Shown: piece by piece, positions 11,175-22,700 of the stretch | How positions within the stretch are numbered: position 1 is the stretch's first letter | How the letters are laid out: each line of letters begins with the position of its first letter | Assembly: GCF_030253575.1 (NCBI RefSeq) | Contig: NC_080568.1 | Location: forward strand, 32,515,001-32,579,000 | Direction of reading: 5' to 3' | Length of the DNA: 64,000 nt | Origin: Rhododendron vialii | Taxonomy: Eukaryota; Streptophyta; Magnoliopsida; Ericales; Ericaceae | Position numbers and translations under genes: made by a program | Notes under the pieces: model-generated | What the model was told of the DNA's origin: nothing | The model's input: only the letters and a program-made list of their open reading frames with translations | The model's database searches: none

Positions 11175-11246
11175 CAGAACACGTTATTTGGAATAATTAA
11201 ATTAAGGAAGTTATACTAATTGGAATCCATCTTAATCTCCTTGATT
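11048..11246. repeat. Tandem duplication flanking a CT microsatellite
   Basis: A roughly 75-bp block (CAGAACACGTT...GGAATAATTAAATTAAGG...CTCCTTGATT) occurs twice, at about 11050-11124 and 11176-11247, separated by a CT dinucleotide run at about 11122-11170. The copies differ at only a few positions. Confidence 0.8.
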
Positions 11247-12424
11247 ATCTCCATCCCCAAGTTTTCCTTGATTATGCTCTCACTATCTCTCCTTCCTTCC
11301 TTCTAATGTTCACATCTCCGTACAGTTGCTATCCTTTTTCTTCATGTGACTAATTTCTTTTAGGGGAATACCGGTCAATCTTCCAATTCCAGTGTAAGCC
11401 TTAATCTAATTTTTTTACTTTTATGTGTTGACTAATCATTGTTTCCCCCTTACATATTGTAAACGAATGACCAATCAATTTTTGACAGGATGAATTGTGA
11501 GAATGTTAAGTATTCGATTAAATGTATCGACCATCCGAGTACCCTTCGACTAGGAAGTTTCTAAAATTGAAATTTAGTAAGATTTCTGTCCAATTGAAAT
11601 ATTGAAATGTTTGAATGAGATTTTTGGGTATCATTTTCATTCCCCGTAACCATGTATTGATCCTTCGATTGTGATTTTTTTGTGGTTTGATCCTTACCCT
11701 TGCATTAGGCATCTTTCAATCTTGGGATTAAAAAAACTTAAAGACAATGACTAGGAAAAGGAAGACAACACATGTGGACAATGGAGAAGAAGATTTACAG
11801 GTATCACTCTTTGGCATATCTTCTGTCTTTCTTTTGAAAAAATCATTGGTAGTCAACTAACTCAACTAAAGTTTGATAGTGATTTAATTTTGTTAGGAGT
11901 ATTGGGATTACAATAATAATTCGTAAGGTTCTCTTCTATACATACTTTATGCACAGATTGTAAAAGAGCTATCAAAAGCAACACTTGCGCAACGTGCACG
12001 ACGAGAGCGAGAATGAATTTTAAAGCAAAGCATTACTCGGCAATCAGAACAACAGTTGCACGGAGATACAAGTGTAAGACTCTTATCAATCAAAATCATG
12101 GTCGACTATCGACATCTTCTAACCATCTACATAATACGGAAGAGCGGTTTTTGATGAGTTGTCATCGAATAAATGATTTTCCATGAAGCTTTAAACCAAT
12201 CTCCAAACTAGAAGTATTCCAAACTGGTATTATGAATACCAGCCAGGACACCCAGTCGAAGAACACTCTTTTGGTGGGGGTGACTCTTTTGGACTCATCT
12301 CTTTGTATCTTTGTTTTGATTCATTGGCGATAGTCTCGGTTTACACTTTACATTAAGTAGTGGTATTATTTGAAGCATTAGGAAGTACTACATGCCTTTT
12401 TCTTTTTCTTATCTGCATTTGGAC
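11247..12424. other. Intergenic stretch with possible exon remnants
   Basis: A short frame MTRKRKTTHVDNGEEDLQ ends at a GT donor (about 11801). IVKELSKATLAQRARRERE follows a pyrimidine/AG acceptor at about 11957, then a stop. The charged RARRERE stretch resembles leading parts of several plant helicase-like transposon proteins, but it is too short to assign. Nothing else is recognised. Confidence 0.25.
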
Positions 12425-13695
12425 TTGACCATAATCTAAACATGAATACTTCAACCTATATACATACAAGTGCAGAGGAATGGTGTGAGCAATTCTATAG
12501 GAGTGACTTAAATGGTATCGTCCTGTTGTTCTAAAGCTAAACATGGATGGCATGAAAGTAATGGAAAATGAGGTTTTGGTGGTGTTTTCAAAATAGAAGA
12601 CAAATGGCTCCTTGGTTACGGCCGCAAGTTCACATGCACCTCAAGTTTGGAAGTTGAAATATGAGCCATCTATTAGGGCCTAACCATCATCTTAGAGAAA
12701 GGGATGACCAAATATGTGAAGATCGAGACTGAATCACTTCAAACCAATTTGATTGAGGAAAGGACCCCCTCCAAATGCCGGCCACCTAGAAAGACTTGGA
12801 TCTAAGCAAGATGAAGACCTCATAGTGGGCATTGATCACATGCACATTTGTGCTCGAAGATGCCCTTAGGGATTAGCTTGATTTGTTTGTGTATTATGGT
12901 TGGCTTGGATCTGGGCAAGATGAAGATCTCATACTTATCGTTTGTTGTATTTGAACTTCTTTATTCCAAAGCACCTAAAAACGATTCTATGGGACTTTGA
13001 TGTGTTGGGATGACTCAATGTGTTATGGTTGTACCCGAGCAAAAAAAAAAGTGTTGTGGTTGTATTTTCTTCCCTATTACAAGCCAATTAGCAGTTATTC
13101 TATTGTTTGTATTTAGAAACTGTAAATGACTACTTGGCACTTTATTACACTTTTTTTTTTTGAACAAGCAATTATTCATAGTGTTGTTAGAAAGTGTAAT
13201 TGACTACTTGGCACTTTATTACATTTTTTTTTGAACAGCAGACACATTTTGCAAAGAATATAGGTATTTTAGTTCATGATACCTTATAATTTAAAAATGT
13301 TGTCTAGATGTGAATTGAACAGTTTTTATGACGGTTTTCATGCAAATGAACGGTTCCGATCATTTGCGTGAAAATCCAATGAGTTTTGTGTTCAAATTTG
13401 TGTCAACTTTTGTGTGAGGAGAACCGGTCCCAATTTTATATGATTTAGATATGGGTGGAATTTCAGTAGCTGGAGTACTAGATGATCATGGGAGCAGTGT
13501 GGGGGCATTGTCGAATGGTTGCTTAAGGTACTGATCGTATTGGTTTGTAATTGCCTTCAGACATGGGCAAGGTGATAACAGCTTGTGTTAAGGCTATTGT
13601 TTTTTCACATAGTTGGAATCGTTGGACAAGGTATTGAGAAATTGCAAGTGACCTGATTGTTCGAGCCGTGCCTTCAGGCACGGGCATGCGCTAGT
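12425..13695 (+). pseudogene. RNase H-like pseudogene, copy B of an inverted duplication
   Basis: Plus-strand homologue of 930-2262. It reads KLNMDG at about 12536-12553, VLVVFSK, PQVWKLKYE, and LERLGSKQDEDLIVGIDHMHIC near 12800, with multiple stops. Homology continues to about 13695 through the sequence GGTGGAATTTCAGTAGCTGG and the palindromic GTGCCTTCAGGCAC. Insertions unique to this copy lie near 12900-13040 and 13310-13440. Not functional. Confidence 0.65.
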
Positions 13696-14620
13696 ATACC
13701 GATATCATAAAGTATGTGTACATATCTATGGATAGGGAGAGATAAGTTTTGACTTTAGGGATTGTTTTTTGATATGTTTGAAAATACCTATAGGTAGAGA
13801 AAATGTGTCCGGTGATTAAAAAAGAAGAAGAGGAAAAGAGGGCAAAGTTTGTATTTTGAAAATGTGGGTTCAAATTTTAGTAGATTTTCAAAAAAAAAAA
13901 AAAAGGAGGTGCATTGAGAATATAGAGGAAAAAGGGGCATGCAATATGATTTGAGTTAAATCTAGGGGTGCTAGTGCAGTTTAGCTTTAATTGGGCCTCC
14001 TGTTTTGTCCGCGAGATTGACTGCTTTAAAACGCCAGTTGCTTTGGATTTGATTTAATGCATCCAAACCCATGATTATAAACACAAAAACTTCATTTAGC
14101 TTTGCGATGAGGTAATGATTCGTATTCAATTAGAATGAATTTTACTACTAGGATTAGTGTTCTTGATGATTTCTACAACATGAACGATTATGATTTCTGA
14201 GATTTACATTATGTAAGTTCATATTTCCATTTCTAATGTACTATGTTAAATATACTTCGCAAGTTGAACCTTCGAAGTCTAAATCAACTAAAACTCGCAC
14301 TTTACAAACATGACTATAATTTGGCAAATAAACCCCCCCCCCCCCCCCCCCCCCCGTCGAGCTTCGACTATAATTTGACATGTTTTCTTCTCTTTGATTG
14401 AATGGACTCTACAAGCTCCAACAACTTGATATCCAAATTAAACCGTTTCCGTATCCATCTAGCTCATGTAGTAACAAAGGCACCAACGAATGTAAGATAA
14501 ATATGAAGATTTTTTTGGAAAAGGAAATCAATCTAGAGTGCATTCATGGAGTGTGAGAGAACACAATGAATATTATTCATGTACGTGTGTCATTGATTAA
14601 TTTGAGTACCCTCTGTTGGG
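13696..14620. other. Intergenic stretch
   Basis: No gene recognised. The only notable item is the homopolymer C tract at 14333-14355. Confidence 0.4.
14333..14355. repeat. Homopolymer tract, 23 C
   Basis: Twenty-three consecutive C residues, rare in an AT-rich plant intergenic region. The length is uncertain with any sequencing technology. Confidence 0.9.
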
Positions 14621-14624
14621 ATTC

Positions 14625-14800
14625 CACCAGTAAGGTAGTTATTATTCAGATAAAGGTTACGAAGAAATGGAAAGCATCCCTCAATATGTACAAGTTCCCT
14701 TATAGTTCCCACCAAATGATTGTGATGAAAGGGTGCTTATAGAAAGCATGCATCAGGAATTCGCCCAGTAAATTGATTGTGATCCAGCATTATTTACAAT
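14625..14800 (-). pseudogene. Leucine-rich-repeat protein fragment
   Basis: On the minus strand the segment reads LDHNQFTGRIPDA, then (out of frame) FYKHPF, then HNHLVGTIRELVHIEGCFPF, LRNLYLNNNYLTGGIPT. These are plant extracellular-type LRRs (LxxLxLxxNxLTGxIP). One stop and one frameshift lie between the parts. The terminal-looking DHNQFTGRIPDA unit precedes the HNHLVGTIREL unit, which seems permuted relative to family members I recall. Only about 55 residues survive. Confidence 0.6.
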
Positions 14801-16059
14801 TAGAGTGATGAACTTTTGTTCCATATAAAGTAGAATCCTGCACCGAATTCTTCTCATTGTGTCGTGTTGCTTTTTTTTTTTTTACAGCCTACACAGCCAC
14901 GGGCTCAGATCTCAGGGTTCATTTTAAGGTATAGTTTCTTTTCTCTTGTACGTGTGTATGTGCATTTGTGTATGATATTTTCTTAACCCTGGTGTACACA
15001 TGTTGGTATAGAGAATAGTTATGGATGTTATTCCCAGTGAACAATGGCGTATGATGCTCACAAATGTTCTATTACCAAAGCCTTATGTCCTTTTGTCCAA
15101 CAATACGGTCCAAGTATTGGTTAGGAAATTCTGTTATTAGAAAGTATTTTAGCAGCACGTGTAGGAATGTGGATCCTCTGCCAACCACATAAATCATGAG
15201 TGTAACATTCAGTTAGGATATTAGGATGAATGGCAATTTAAGAAACGGTGAAATGAGTTGTGAAAGCATTCATAAGTTACTACTTTTAGCCAACTGAGGA
15301 GATGGTAACTGTACATCTGCCTAAAACAGTTTGGTTGTGTGCTAAAAGTTGAACCAATCAGATGTTGGTTGAAGCTGCTAATAGGCCATTAATCAAGTAG
15401 AACCTTGGGCTCGTCAGAGGGAACCTCATAGTGGGTACTTGACGCATGTTAAATAAATTTGTATGGGACCCAAGCCTATGTCTAACTTCACCAACAGTTT
15501 GGGGGAAGAAGGTTTTCACCTGCAGATATACGTTTATAGTTTTGAGTGGTCATGCCTCTTTATAAACAATAGGTAGAGTCAGAGAAATATTCACCAATTA
15601 ACGCCTTAAATTTGACAGCCGTTTGTCATTGTGGGTAATAATAAACAAGTATAGTTTTTCAATCTTCTCTATTGGCACCGCAAAAAAGTATTCTACACAC
15701 TACAATAGATCGAGTATGATTCACATGCACAAGTTAGCATCCGGGAGGGATTTAAGCTTGAAAGTTGAGTGGTAAGCAGAATTAGTCAGGCCTTGCATTC
15801 TTACACTTGTTCTCCAGAGTATTTTCATCGTCACAGACACAGGCTTTCATGTCACTTGGGGATTTTTTCTTGCACCATTTGATTTTGATGCATCCTTGTT
15901 TCATCCGTTCGTTTCCAGTATCATTATTGCAGCCTTTCATTTGCACACCAAGTTTTCTGGGTTTGTGTAAGAAAATTGTTCATAGCTCAATGAGGCTTAT
16001 GAGATTAATTCTCATGGTTATGTTTTGCTGCCAACTTTTTCTTTGTGGTGTTACGTCTT
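14801..16059. other. Upstream region of the 16.5-kb locus, no gene recognised
   Basis: Contains no recognisable coding domain. The last part (15990-16059) ends in a good splice acceptor (TTACTTCCAG) and probably belongs to an intron of the gene at 16551-17704. Upstream exons could lie here but I cannot identify them. Confidence 0.35.
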
Positions 16060-16278
16060 ACTTCCAGTTAGAGCTGGGCAACAGATACGGAACATGATAA
16101 CACGACACGAACCGGACACGAGATTAACGGGTTAGAGTTGAACATTTCTGACAAGAAATATGAAAATGACACGACTCGAGAACACGAATTCTAAATGGGT
16201 CGGGGTCGGGTTGAACACGCAAGACACGAAATTGACACGACCAATACGGTTACTAATCTGAGTCACCCATTAACACGA

Positions 16279-16310
<32 letters not shown>

Positions 16311-16539
16311 TGGTATATCTGTAATTCTATATAGAGTTGGGTAACAAACACGATAACACGACACGAACCGGACACGAAGTTAACGGGTTAGGGTTGAGCA
16401 TTTCTGACACGAAACACGAAAATGAAATGACTCAAGAAACACGAATTCTAAATGGGTCGGGTTCGGATTGGGTGATTTGTGACACGAACCCGACTGACAC
16501 GACACGAACACGACCTGTTACCCAGGTCAACTTCCAGTT
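16060..16539. mobile_element. Mutator-like MITE inserted at a splice acceptor, 10-bp target duplication
   Basis: ACTTCCAGTT occurs at 16060-16069 and 16530-16539. The 460 bp between start AGAGCTGGGCAACAGATAC and end GACCTGTTACCCAGGTCA, so the termini are inverted repeats of CTGGGyAACAG. The interior has two copies of an ACACGACACGAACCGGACACGA/TTAACGGGTTAG module (about 16097-16245 and 16350-16500) around a TA microsatellite (about 16279-16304). Such ACACGA-rich elements are common in plant genomes. A 9-10 bp duplication fits Mutator-like transposition. Confidence 0.75.
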
Positions 16540-16550
16540 TTGTGCAACAG

Positions 16551-17704
16551 ATGAACAAAGGAAAATCTCATAGTTCAACTACAATGAAAAGCCCGACAAA
16601 TGATGGAGGGAAAGCTGAGGAATTATTTGCAGCTGAGTCACTCGAGGAATATGCAGAGTTTAGTAGGGATAATGAAGATGATGATGACAGTGAAGATCAA
16701 GTTCAGGTTTGTAACTGATGAGGGTGTAAAATGAATAATTATTTAATAGTTCGGTAGTACCGCCACGTGGTACTCCGGACCACTTTACAACCGCACATTC
16801 TTGTGTCAGGTGTAAAATATTGCTAGCTAAGAGAGCTCCGCTTGTGCTAAATGGATCTCCTACGAACAAAGCCTTGACACATTGCTGGACCGGGACACGT
16901 AGTTGTGTTTTGATTTCGTGCTTGTGTTGAACTTTTCTTTCTTTTCTTATTAATAACTGACATGGAATTCAACATCCGCAGCAAGGCGATCCCATTGAGG
17001 AGCGTTACGAGGAGTACACAGACACTGATAACTTTCTAGAGGGCCAGGAGGGAATCGATGCTGGGACTGTTGAACGGGTTGCCGAATCTCATGCTCCGAG
17101 TGTGGAGCCTTCTACCTCGCAATTGGAGGTTCCTCTCAGGGGTCTACCTCGCAGTTGGAGAGAGGGTGATTATTTGGTTTCACGTTATCCGGATGGGTCT
17201 GCCGGCATGAGATTAGGGGCACAAGAGGAGATAAGGTTAACTCCTCGAACTTTGTTTGCTGAGGTTCGAGAGGAACATAAAGCCATACTGTCCAACATCT
17301 TTGAACTGTGGCCAAGTACTTTCGTTCGTCTTGTTGGTGCGAGCTCGATTATTAGGAAGCTTGCCTTGGACTCCCGGGTATCTTTCGTGGAGGGGTTGGA
17401 GAATATGAGTTTGCCTCAGGCAACACCTGGAGATTTTGATTCTGCTCGCGATGGTTTGCAGGCGTTGACGCATTTTCGATTGGAAGTTGGTTGTCTTCGT
17501 AAGAGGTTGGACCAGATGGCTGCGCTACTTGAGCTCCCGGTTGCACAGGACCAGTTGGAGAAGGTGGGCAAGGAAATAGAAGAGATGGAGGAGGTGGTAA
17601 GGCGATTGAAAGACAAGAAGGAAGGACTTGTGCGGCGCGTATCCGAGCTTGAGAGTGCCAATTCGGGGGGTTCAACATGTCTAGTCACGCGGGGCAGGGT
17701 TTGA
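16551..17704 (+). CDS. Plant coiled-coil protein of unknown function, 3' two exons
   Basis: Exon A (first visible Met at 16551, ends 16706 before GTTTGT) and exon B (16982-17704, after CCGCAG) join in phase to give at least 292 residues. The N-terminal third is acidic (RDNEDDDDSEDQ). The middle (HKAILSNIFELWPSTFVRLV, SSIIRKLALDSRVSFVEGLE) is helical. LTHFRLEVGCLRKRLDQMAA leads into a C-terminal coiled coil (EKVGKEIEEMEEVVRRLKDK). The C-terminal module resembles helical tails seen in some plant B3- and MATH-type proteins, but I cannot name the family. In-frame codons run upstream to the acceptor at 16537, so exon A probably begins at 16538 and the true start lies further upstream. Whether the locus is still expressed after the transposon insertion is unknown. 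Confidence 0.6.
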
Positions 17705-18906
17705 GAGGGCAAGGGAGTGCGTTTTACTTGGGCGGTTCCACCTTTTTGGTTTATGCTCATCTCCCTTGTTTTATTTGGGGTAGCTATGTTATATGGATGC
17801 TAGCAGTAGCAGTAGTAGGCTTCATATGTACTGAATTCTAAATAGTGAACATCTCATGGTAGGTGTATTATACAACAAACCTATAGATCGTGTGTGGGAT
17901 CTTGAAATGGGTTGTCCAACTGAACTGGACTGGCCTGGCCTGGCCTGGCCTGGTATAGGGCTGTAAAGTCATCAATCATTTGTCTTTTGATGGTACTAAA
18001 GACTTCATGTGATAGGGAACTTTGCCTTTCATTAATTAGGGAGCGACAGATGAGATGGAAATCTTACCTGGCCTGGTTATGTTTTGCTGTCAACTTTTTC
18101 TTTGTGGGTTAATGCAGGTGATGACAGCTCGAAATGCCAGGGTATAGTTTGGGATCAAGGATGTAATCTCTTCTTCTTCTTTTTATTACCAAGTATTCGA
18201 GCTGATCTATGTGCATCTCAACTAATCTTTGAAGTTCAAAATTATACTTCATATTGAAAATATTGAACAACAAATTAATCAAAGAGGAAATCAGAAAAGA
18301 AATATTGAATCGCTCTTTTTGGTTTCTATAAATAAATAAATAAATTCCAAAGCAAATGAATGAGGAAACAACGGATCTAAAAGCACTTGGTAAGCATCAT
18401 GTGCATGACTGGTAAAAACAGAACATAGGATATTAGGATGAGTTGTAAACGAGGCGATCCAAGCCGAGCCGAACTTTGACAAACTCGAACCTTAACGAGT
18501 CGAGCTTAGTTATTTACTAAATAAGCTTTTTTAATCGAGCTGAGCTTTTGTCGAACGAATTGAGCTTGCGAGTTGTTCGGTTCGTTTACCGCCCTAGTTG
18601 CATGTGAAGAAAATGGGTACATTCAACAACAATAAAATTCCACTTCATTTATTGTATGGATACATCTGTGACACAATTTAAGGTTAAAAAACACCTTCAT
18701 CACTACATTATAACGTGTAGTGGCTTAAGCCAAACAATGACTCTTGGTGGTATAAAAGACTTCGAAAAACAATACACAAAATCACAAACAAAATAAACAT
18801 TTTTGAAAAAGTGTTTAGAATGCTTTGGGACAGCATTACTTTCCAATTCAAGAAACAACTCCTACTTTGTCTCAACCATTATTGCAACAAGGCTCGATCG
18901 CTACGA
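17705..18906. other. Intergenic region between two gene 3' ends
   Basis: Holds a short CTGGC tandem run (about 17926-17953), a 32-bp phrase at 18075-18106 (GTTATGTTTTGCTG...) duplicated from 16019-16050, a minus-strand SINE tail (18165-18232) and a GAGTCGAGCTTAG-type dispersed repeat (about 18435-18595). No gene recognised. Confidence 0.45.
18165..18232 (-). mobile_element. SINE 3' fragment
   Basis: The reverse complement reads AGTTGAGATGCACATAGATCAGCTCGAATACTTGG then an A-rich tail, matching the 3' ends of the other SINEs in the window. The 5' part is missing. Confidence 0.45.
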
Positions 18907-21900
18907 TCAAGCATGTTTATGTTGCGGCGGAGCGTTAACAAGCACCAACTTCACATCATCAACCACCGGACCGCAAAGAGACCCCGAATGATCGCTCTTC
19001 ATGTGATAATACGAGCTAAGGAACTTAACCCGGGTCATCATCGAAGATGCGGTGAACCGGAGCTTGGCCCGTTTGAACCCACCCTTGCCCGAGGACTCGT
19101 AGGGTACCTTGAAAGATTCCTTCCCGGCAAAAGCCTCCACCACCATGGACCCCTCACAGGAATTGCAAGCATCCCCAACCGCAAAGGTCAGGTCGTAGAC
19201 CTTGTTGGGCATGGTCCTGACGATCTGAACGATAATGCTCTCTCGTCCGGCCATCAGTTGCACGGCCCGGTTGCCTACGGGAACGAAATAGTGGGCGTAA
19301 TCGATGTATTTGACGGCTTTTAGGGAAATGACGCTCCAACCTATTAGAGGGCAGTGGGCATCCTCTATGTTGGAGGGGACTAGGACACCCCAGGATGTGT
19401 TGGGGGATATGTATGGACCAGTTTCGAAGTTTCCATTCCTCAACAGGTTGCCTGCAATAGGGACGCAGATGTACCAAGTTAGCTACAAAAGTGTTAGGAT
19501 CCATAAAACCCGGCCAGCACATGAAAGTGTTCATGAAAACATATGAACGATCCAGATTCACAGTACATTTTCATGTGTTGGTTTTCATGGACTGTACTAC
19601 TCCTCAGTTAACTAAGGTTATTTGGTAGAACAATGCTATGCCAATTTCAAAGTAGTACACAAAACTTGTACATGGGGAAACCTACTAAATTGAGGTAGCT
19701 AGGTTCTGTGTACCCGTATTTATAATGTGAACAGATATTGATATATAGATACGTCTAAAATAATCCGATACATGTGAACCTCAAACTATTTTGTAGGGTC
19801 TACATACGGCATTCGATTCTAGACAGGTATCTAAACTTGTACGCATAATTTTGTGAACGTAGCAAGTTACTTTACAGATCAGGGAGGTTGCATGTGGCTT
19901 TGTTCAAGATGATCAGAGAGGAATATCACCAATTATATGGTAAGTAATGGCCGATTTTCATATACCGTTGCACCCCAATATAACAGTGAGACACATTGAA
20001 ATTGCATGCATATTCGCAATTCCAATGTGTATCACTCGGTTCATTTCTAATTCACGAATCCGTTCACGACCGTTGAGAGAGAGGGAGAGAGAACGCACCT
20101 GCGGTTCTTTTAATCGGCGGCAAAGCAACCAACGCAACCGAATCAATAAGCGGGCCACAAGCGGCATCCTCCTTGTCGTCGCCGGGGTTATGAATCGAGA
20201 TCTCCACCTGATCCGCCTCGGCCACGAACCCCCACGAGTACGAGTCCCACCCGTTGCTGCTGTAAACCGTCTGGATCGGCAGCACCCCCGAGCCGCCTGC
20301 CTCCGTGCATGGCGACACCGACACCTTCAGCTTCTCCTGCTGGCCACAGGTGCGCGCCGCGCTGAACGTCAACGAGTAGAACATGCCGGGCGTGAGCGTG
20401 AGCTTCTGCTTGATCGCGGCGTCGTTTCCGAGCCGTACCGCGTACATGCCAGCGGGGACGATGAGGAGCATGTGGTCCTGTGTGGCGCCGGACTTTATGT
20501 ACTCGACGCAACCGGTGGTTTCCCAGTCGGGAATTCCGTTCGGGGACGTCAGCTTCGTGCCGTCTAGGTCGGACGGACTCGGGCATTTCTCGAATCCTCC
20601 GTTGGGTACTTCTCCTGCAAAATCATGGGCTCGCGTTAGCTCGTTAAAAGCTCATTCGAGGCCAATTTGTTGCTTGAATAATGAAATTTGAACGATGATT
20701 TCTCAAAAGCTCGTCCATGTTTCAAACAAACTACTACTCCCTCCGTCCCTTTTTAAGTGTCCTGCTTCGTAACTCCAACTTATTAAAAAGACATCATCAT
20801 TACACCTTTCACATCAACTTTTTCCTCCACTTTCCCTACTTACCCATCATCATTACACTTTTACTCACTAACTTTTCAAAATAAAATCTACTTTTAGGGA
20901 CAAAATAGACAATACACCAACTTTTACCCCCATAACTTTACAAAATGGACACTTATTATGGGACAGCCCAAAATGGAATACTGGACACAAAAAAAGGGAC
21001 GGAGGGAGTACAACCTATTCGTTTAGGTTATGATGCATGCGTAGATTCGTTTGAAATCGGTTCACCTGATTAAAAACAAGTTAAGCTTGAAGATGTTTTT
21101 TAAGTTCGTCACATTTTCAAAGCAAACTTTGGATTAGTATTATTCGACTCGTTTGACTCGCTTATCAGCCATACTTAAAAGTAATTGAATTCATACTCTT
21201 GTTTTATTTTTTATTTAGTAATTCTTTTATCTTCTAATAATAATAATACTTGAATTTGTAATATTGTTCCATAGAAGTTTAATTTCTCATACAAAAGTAA
21301 AACAAAAGGCAATTATATATTGAATAAACAAAGGGCTGTAGAAATTGTTACCCTAATGAAATTGTGAAATAAACAATTCTTAGTCAAAGATTATTCATTG
21401 AACCATTCATGTGAAATTAAACAAGAGTAAGGCTCAATTTGTGTCACTTGAAAGTTAGCCATGTGGACGTCACATGTATGGGGCGATTCTAATTAACTAG
21501 CTAGGCTTTTTGAAAATAGAGAATATATAAGAGTTAAACCTTTTAAATAAGTGGAAACATATTTATGATTCTATCCGCATTCCGATCTGGAAGAATAGAT
21601 GACAAGTATAACTTAGTATAAGATGAAAAATAAATTACCTTTACAGGACTTAATTAAGATAAATTCACGTTTTTTTATTAAATTAAATGAATATAAACAG
21701 TGTATATGTGTTCTTTTATCATTTTATCCGTCTACATTTGATTATTAATTCATGACCCACGTACACATGTTCTATTATGATTGTAACACCACATTAATCC
21801 ACTAGAAATTTATTACTGGTAATGGGTGAACCTATTTTGAAGGTAGGAAAATGATTCATATAGCCGACCCCAAGTGATTAGGACATAAGATTCGGTTTGA

Positions 21901-22446
21901 TTTGGTGAACCTATTTTGAATATTACATGAGATATAAACTAAAACTAAAAAAACATGGGAACAAATCTAACAAACACTAAAATGCAACCAAAGACCAAAA
22001 CTTTTATGATAAATCATTATAGGATTGAGGCTAGCTATTCACAATCTCTCTTGCCCTAAGTGCGTCGAATGGGCTGATTAATTTGGACGCGCATAGCTTT
22101 ATTCTCGTCAAATTTTCTCGCTCTTAAGCGCATGTCAGATGTGTGCAATATTTGTATAAGATGATATATTTCATACGGGAACGGGAAGGGAATGAAACGG
22201 CATTGGTGTGGACTGTGGAGCATGTCGTGCTAATTAGCTTTTTGCATTGAGATACCACACGGTTGATAAAACTGGCATACAATGAAGAACCATCGTCATA
22301 TTGAAAAGCCCACTAAAATTAAACATATAAAAACTGCAGTGAAAGGAGAAGAAGAGAGCTAGCTTACCGCCTGTTTCGTAGTAAACGGCTAAGGCGACAT
22401 GGCAGGTGACGGAAAATAGCAGCAGCAACACCACGATCCTCGACAT
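18907..22446 (-). CDS. DUF642 secreted cell-wall protein (BIIDXI-like)
   Basis: Exons on the minus strand are 22446-22368, 20614-20099 and 19451-18907, all GT-AG and phase-consistent, giving 379 residues. Residues 1-20 are a clear signal peptide (RIVVLLLLFSVTCHVALA). Two DUF642 galactose-binding-like domains follow. The first begins EVPNGGFEKCPSPSDL and includes PAGMYAVRLGNDAAIKQKL and DDKEDAACGPLIDSVAL. The second begins NLLRNGNFETGPY and includes NRAVQLMAGRESIIVQIV, GDACNSCEGSM and GSLCGPVVDDVKLV. This repeated pattern and length are typical of the family. DUF642 proteins are apoplastic, bind wall polysaccharide and influence pectin methylesterase activity. Intron 1 carries a Stowaway MITE. 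The frame is intact, so the gene is probably functional. Confidence 0.93.
20737..21008. mobile_element. Stowaway-like MITE in DUF642 intron 1, TA target site
   Basis: The termini are CTCCCTCCGTCCCTTTTT and its reverse complement GGGACGGAGGGAG, flanked by TA at 20735-20736 and 21009-21010 (272 bp). It sits within an older GCTCGTTAAAAGCTC-type dispersed repeat whose halves lie on both sides. A second copy in opposite orientation is at 52192-52462. Confidence 0.88.
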
Positions 22447-22700
22447 TGTGTCAGAGAGAGAGAGGAGGAGGAGGAGGAGGAAGAAGAAGAAAAAGAAGGA
22501 AGAAGAAGGAAGAAGAAGAAGAAGTTGTTGTTAATTGGCTTGGAAATGAGATTTCCTGTGGGTTATATTTATGTATTTCGCGTCACGACAAAGCCCTCAG
22601 TAATGGAGAATATTACGTAAATACCACCACTAGACAGTTTTTAATTTCCTTTACGGAATCAATTTCCAATACTTTCTGATCATGTTACCTAACGTTTTTG
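22447..22700 (-). promoter_or_regulatory. Promoter and purine/pyrimidine 5' leader of the DUF642 gene
   Basis: Directly upstream of the start codon on the minus strand is a TTC/TCC-rich leader (22453-22525 reads as GAG/GGA/GAA repeats on the plus strand). A TATA-like ATAAATATAACC lies on the minus strand at about 22563-22574. The spacing of roughly 115 bp to the ATG is plausible for a plant gene. Confidence 0.45.
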
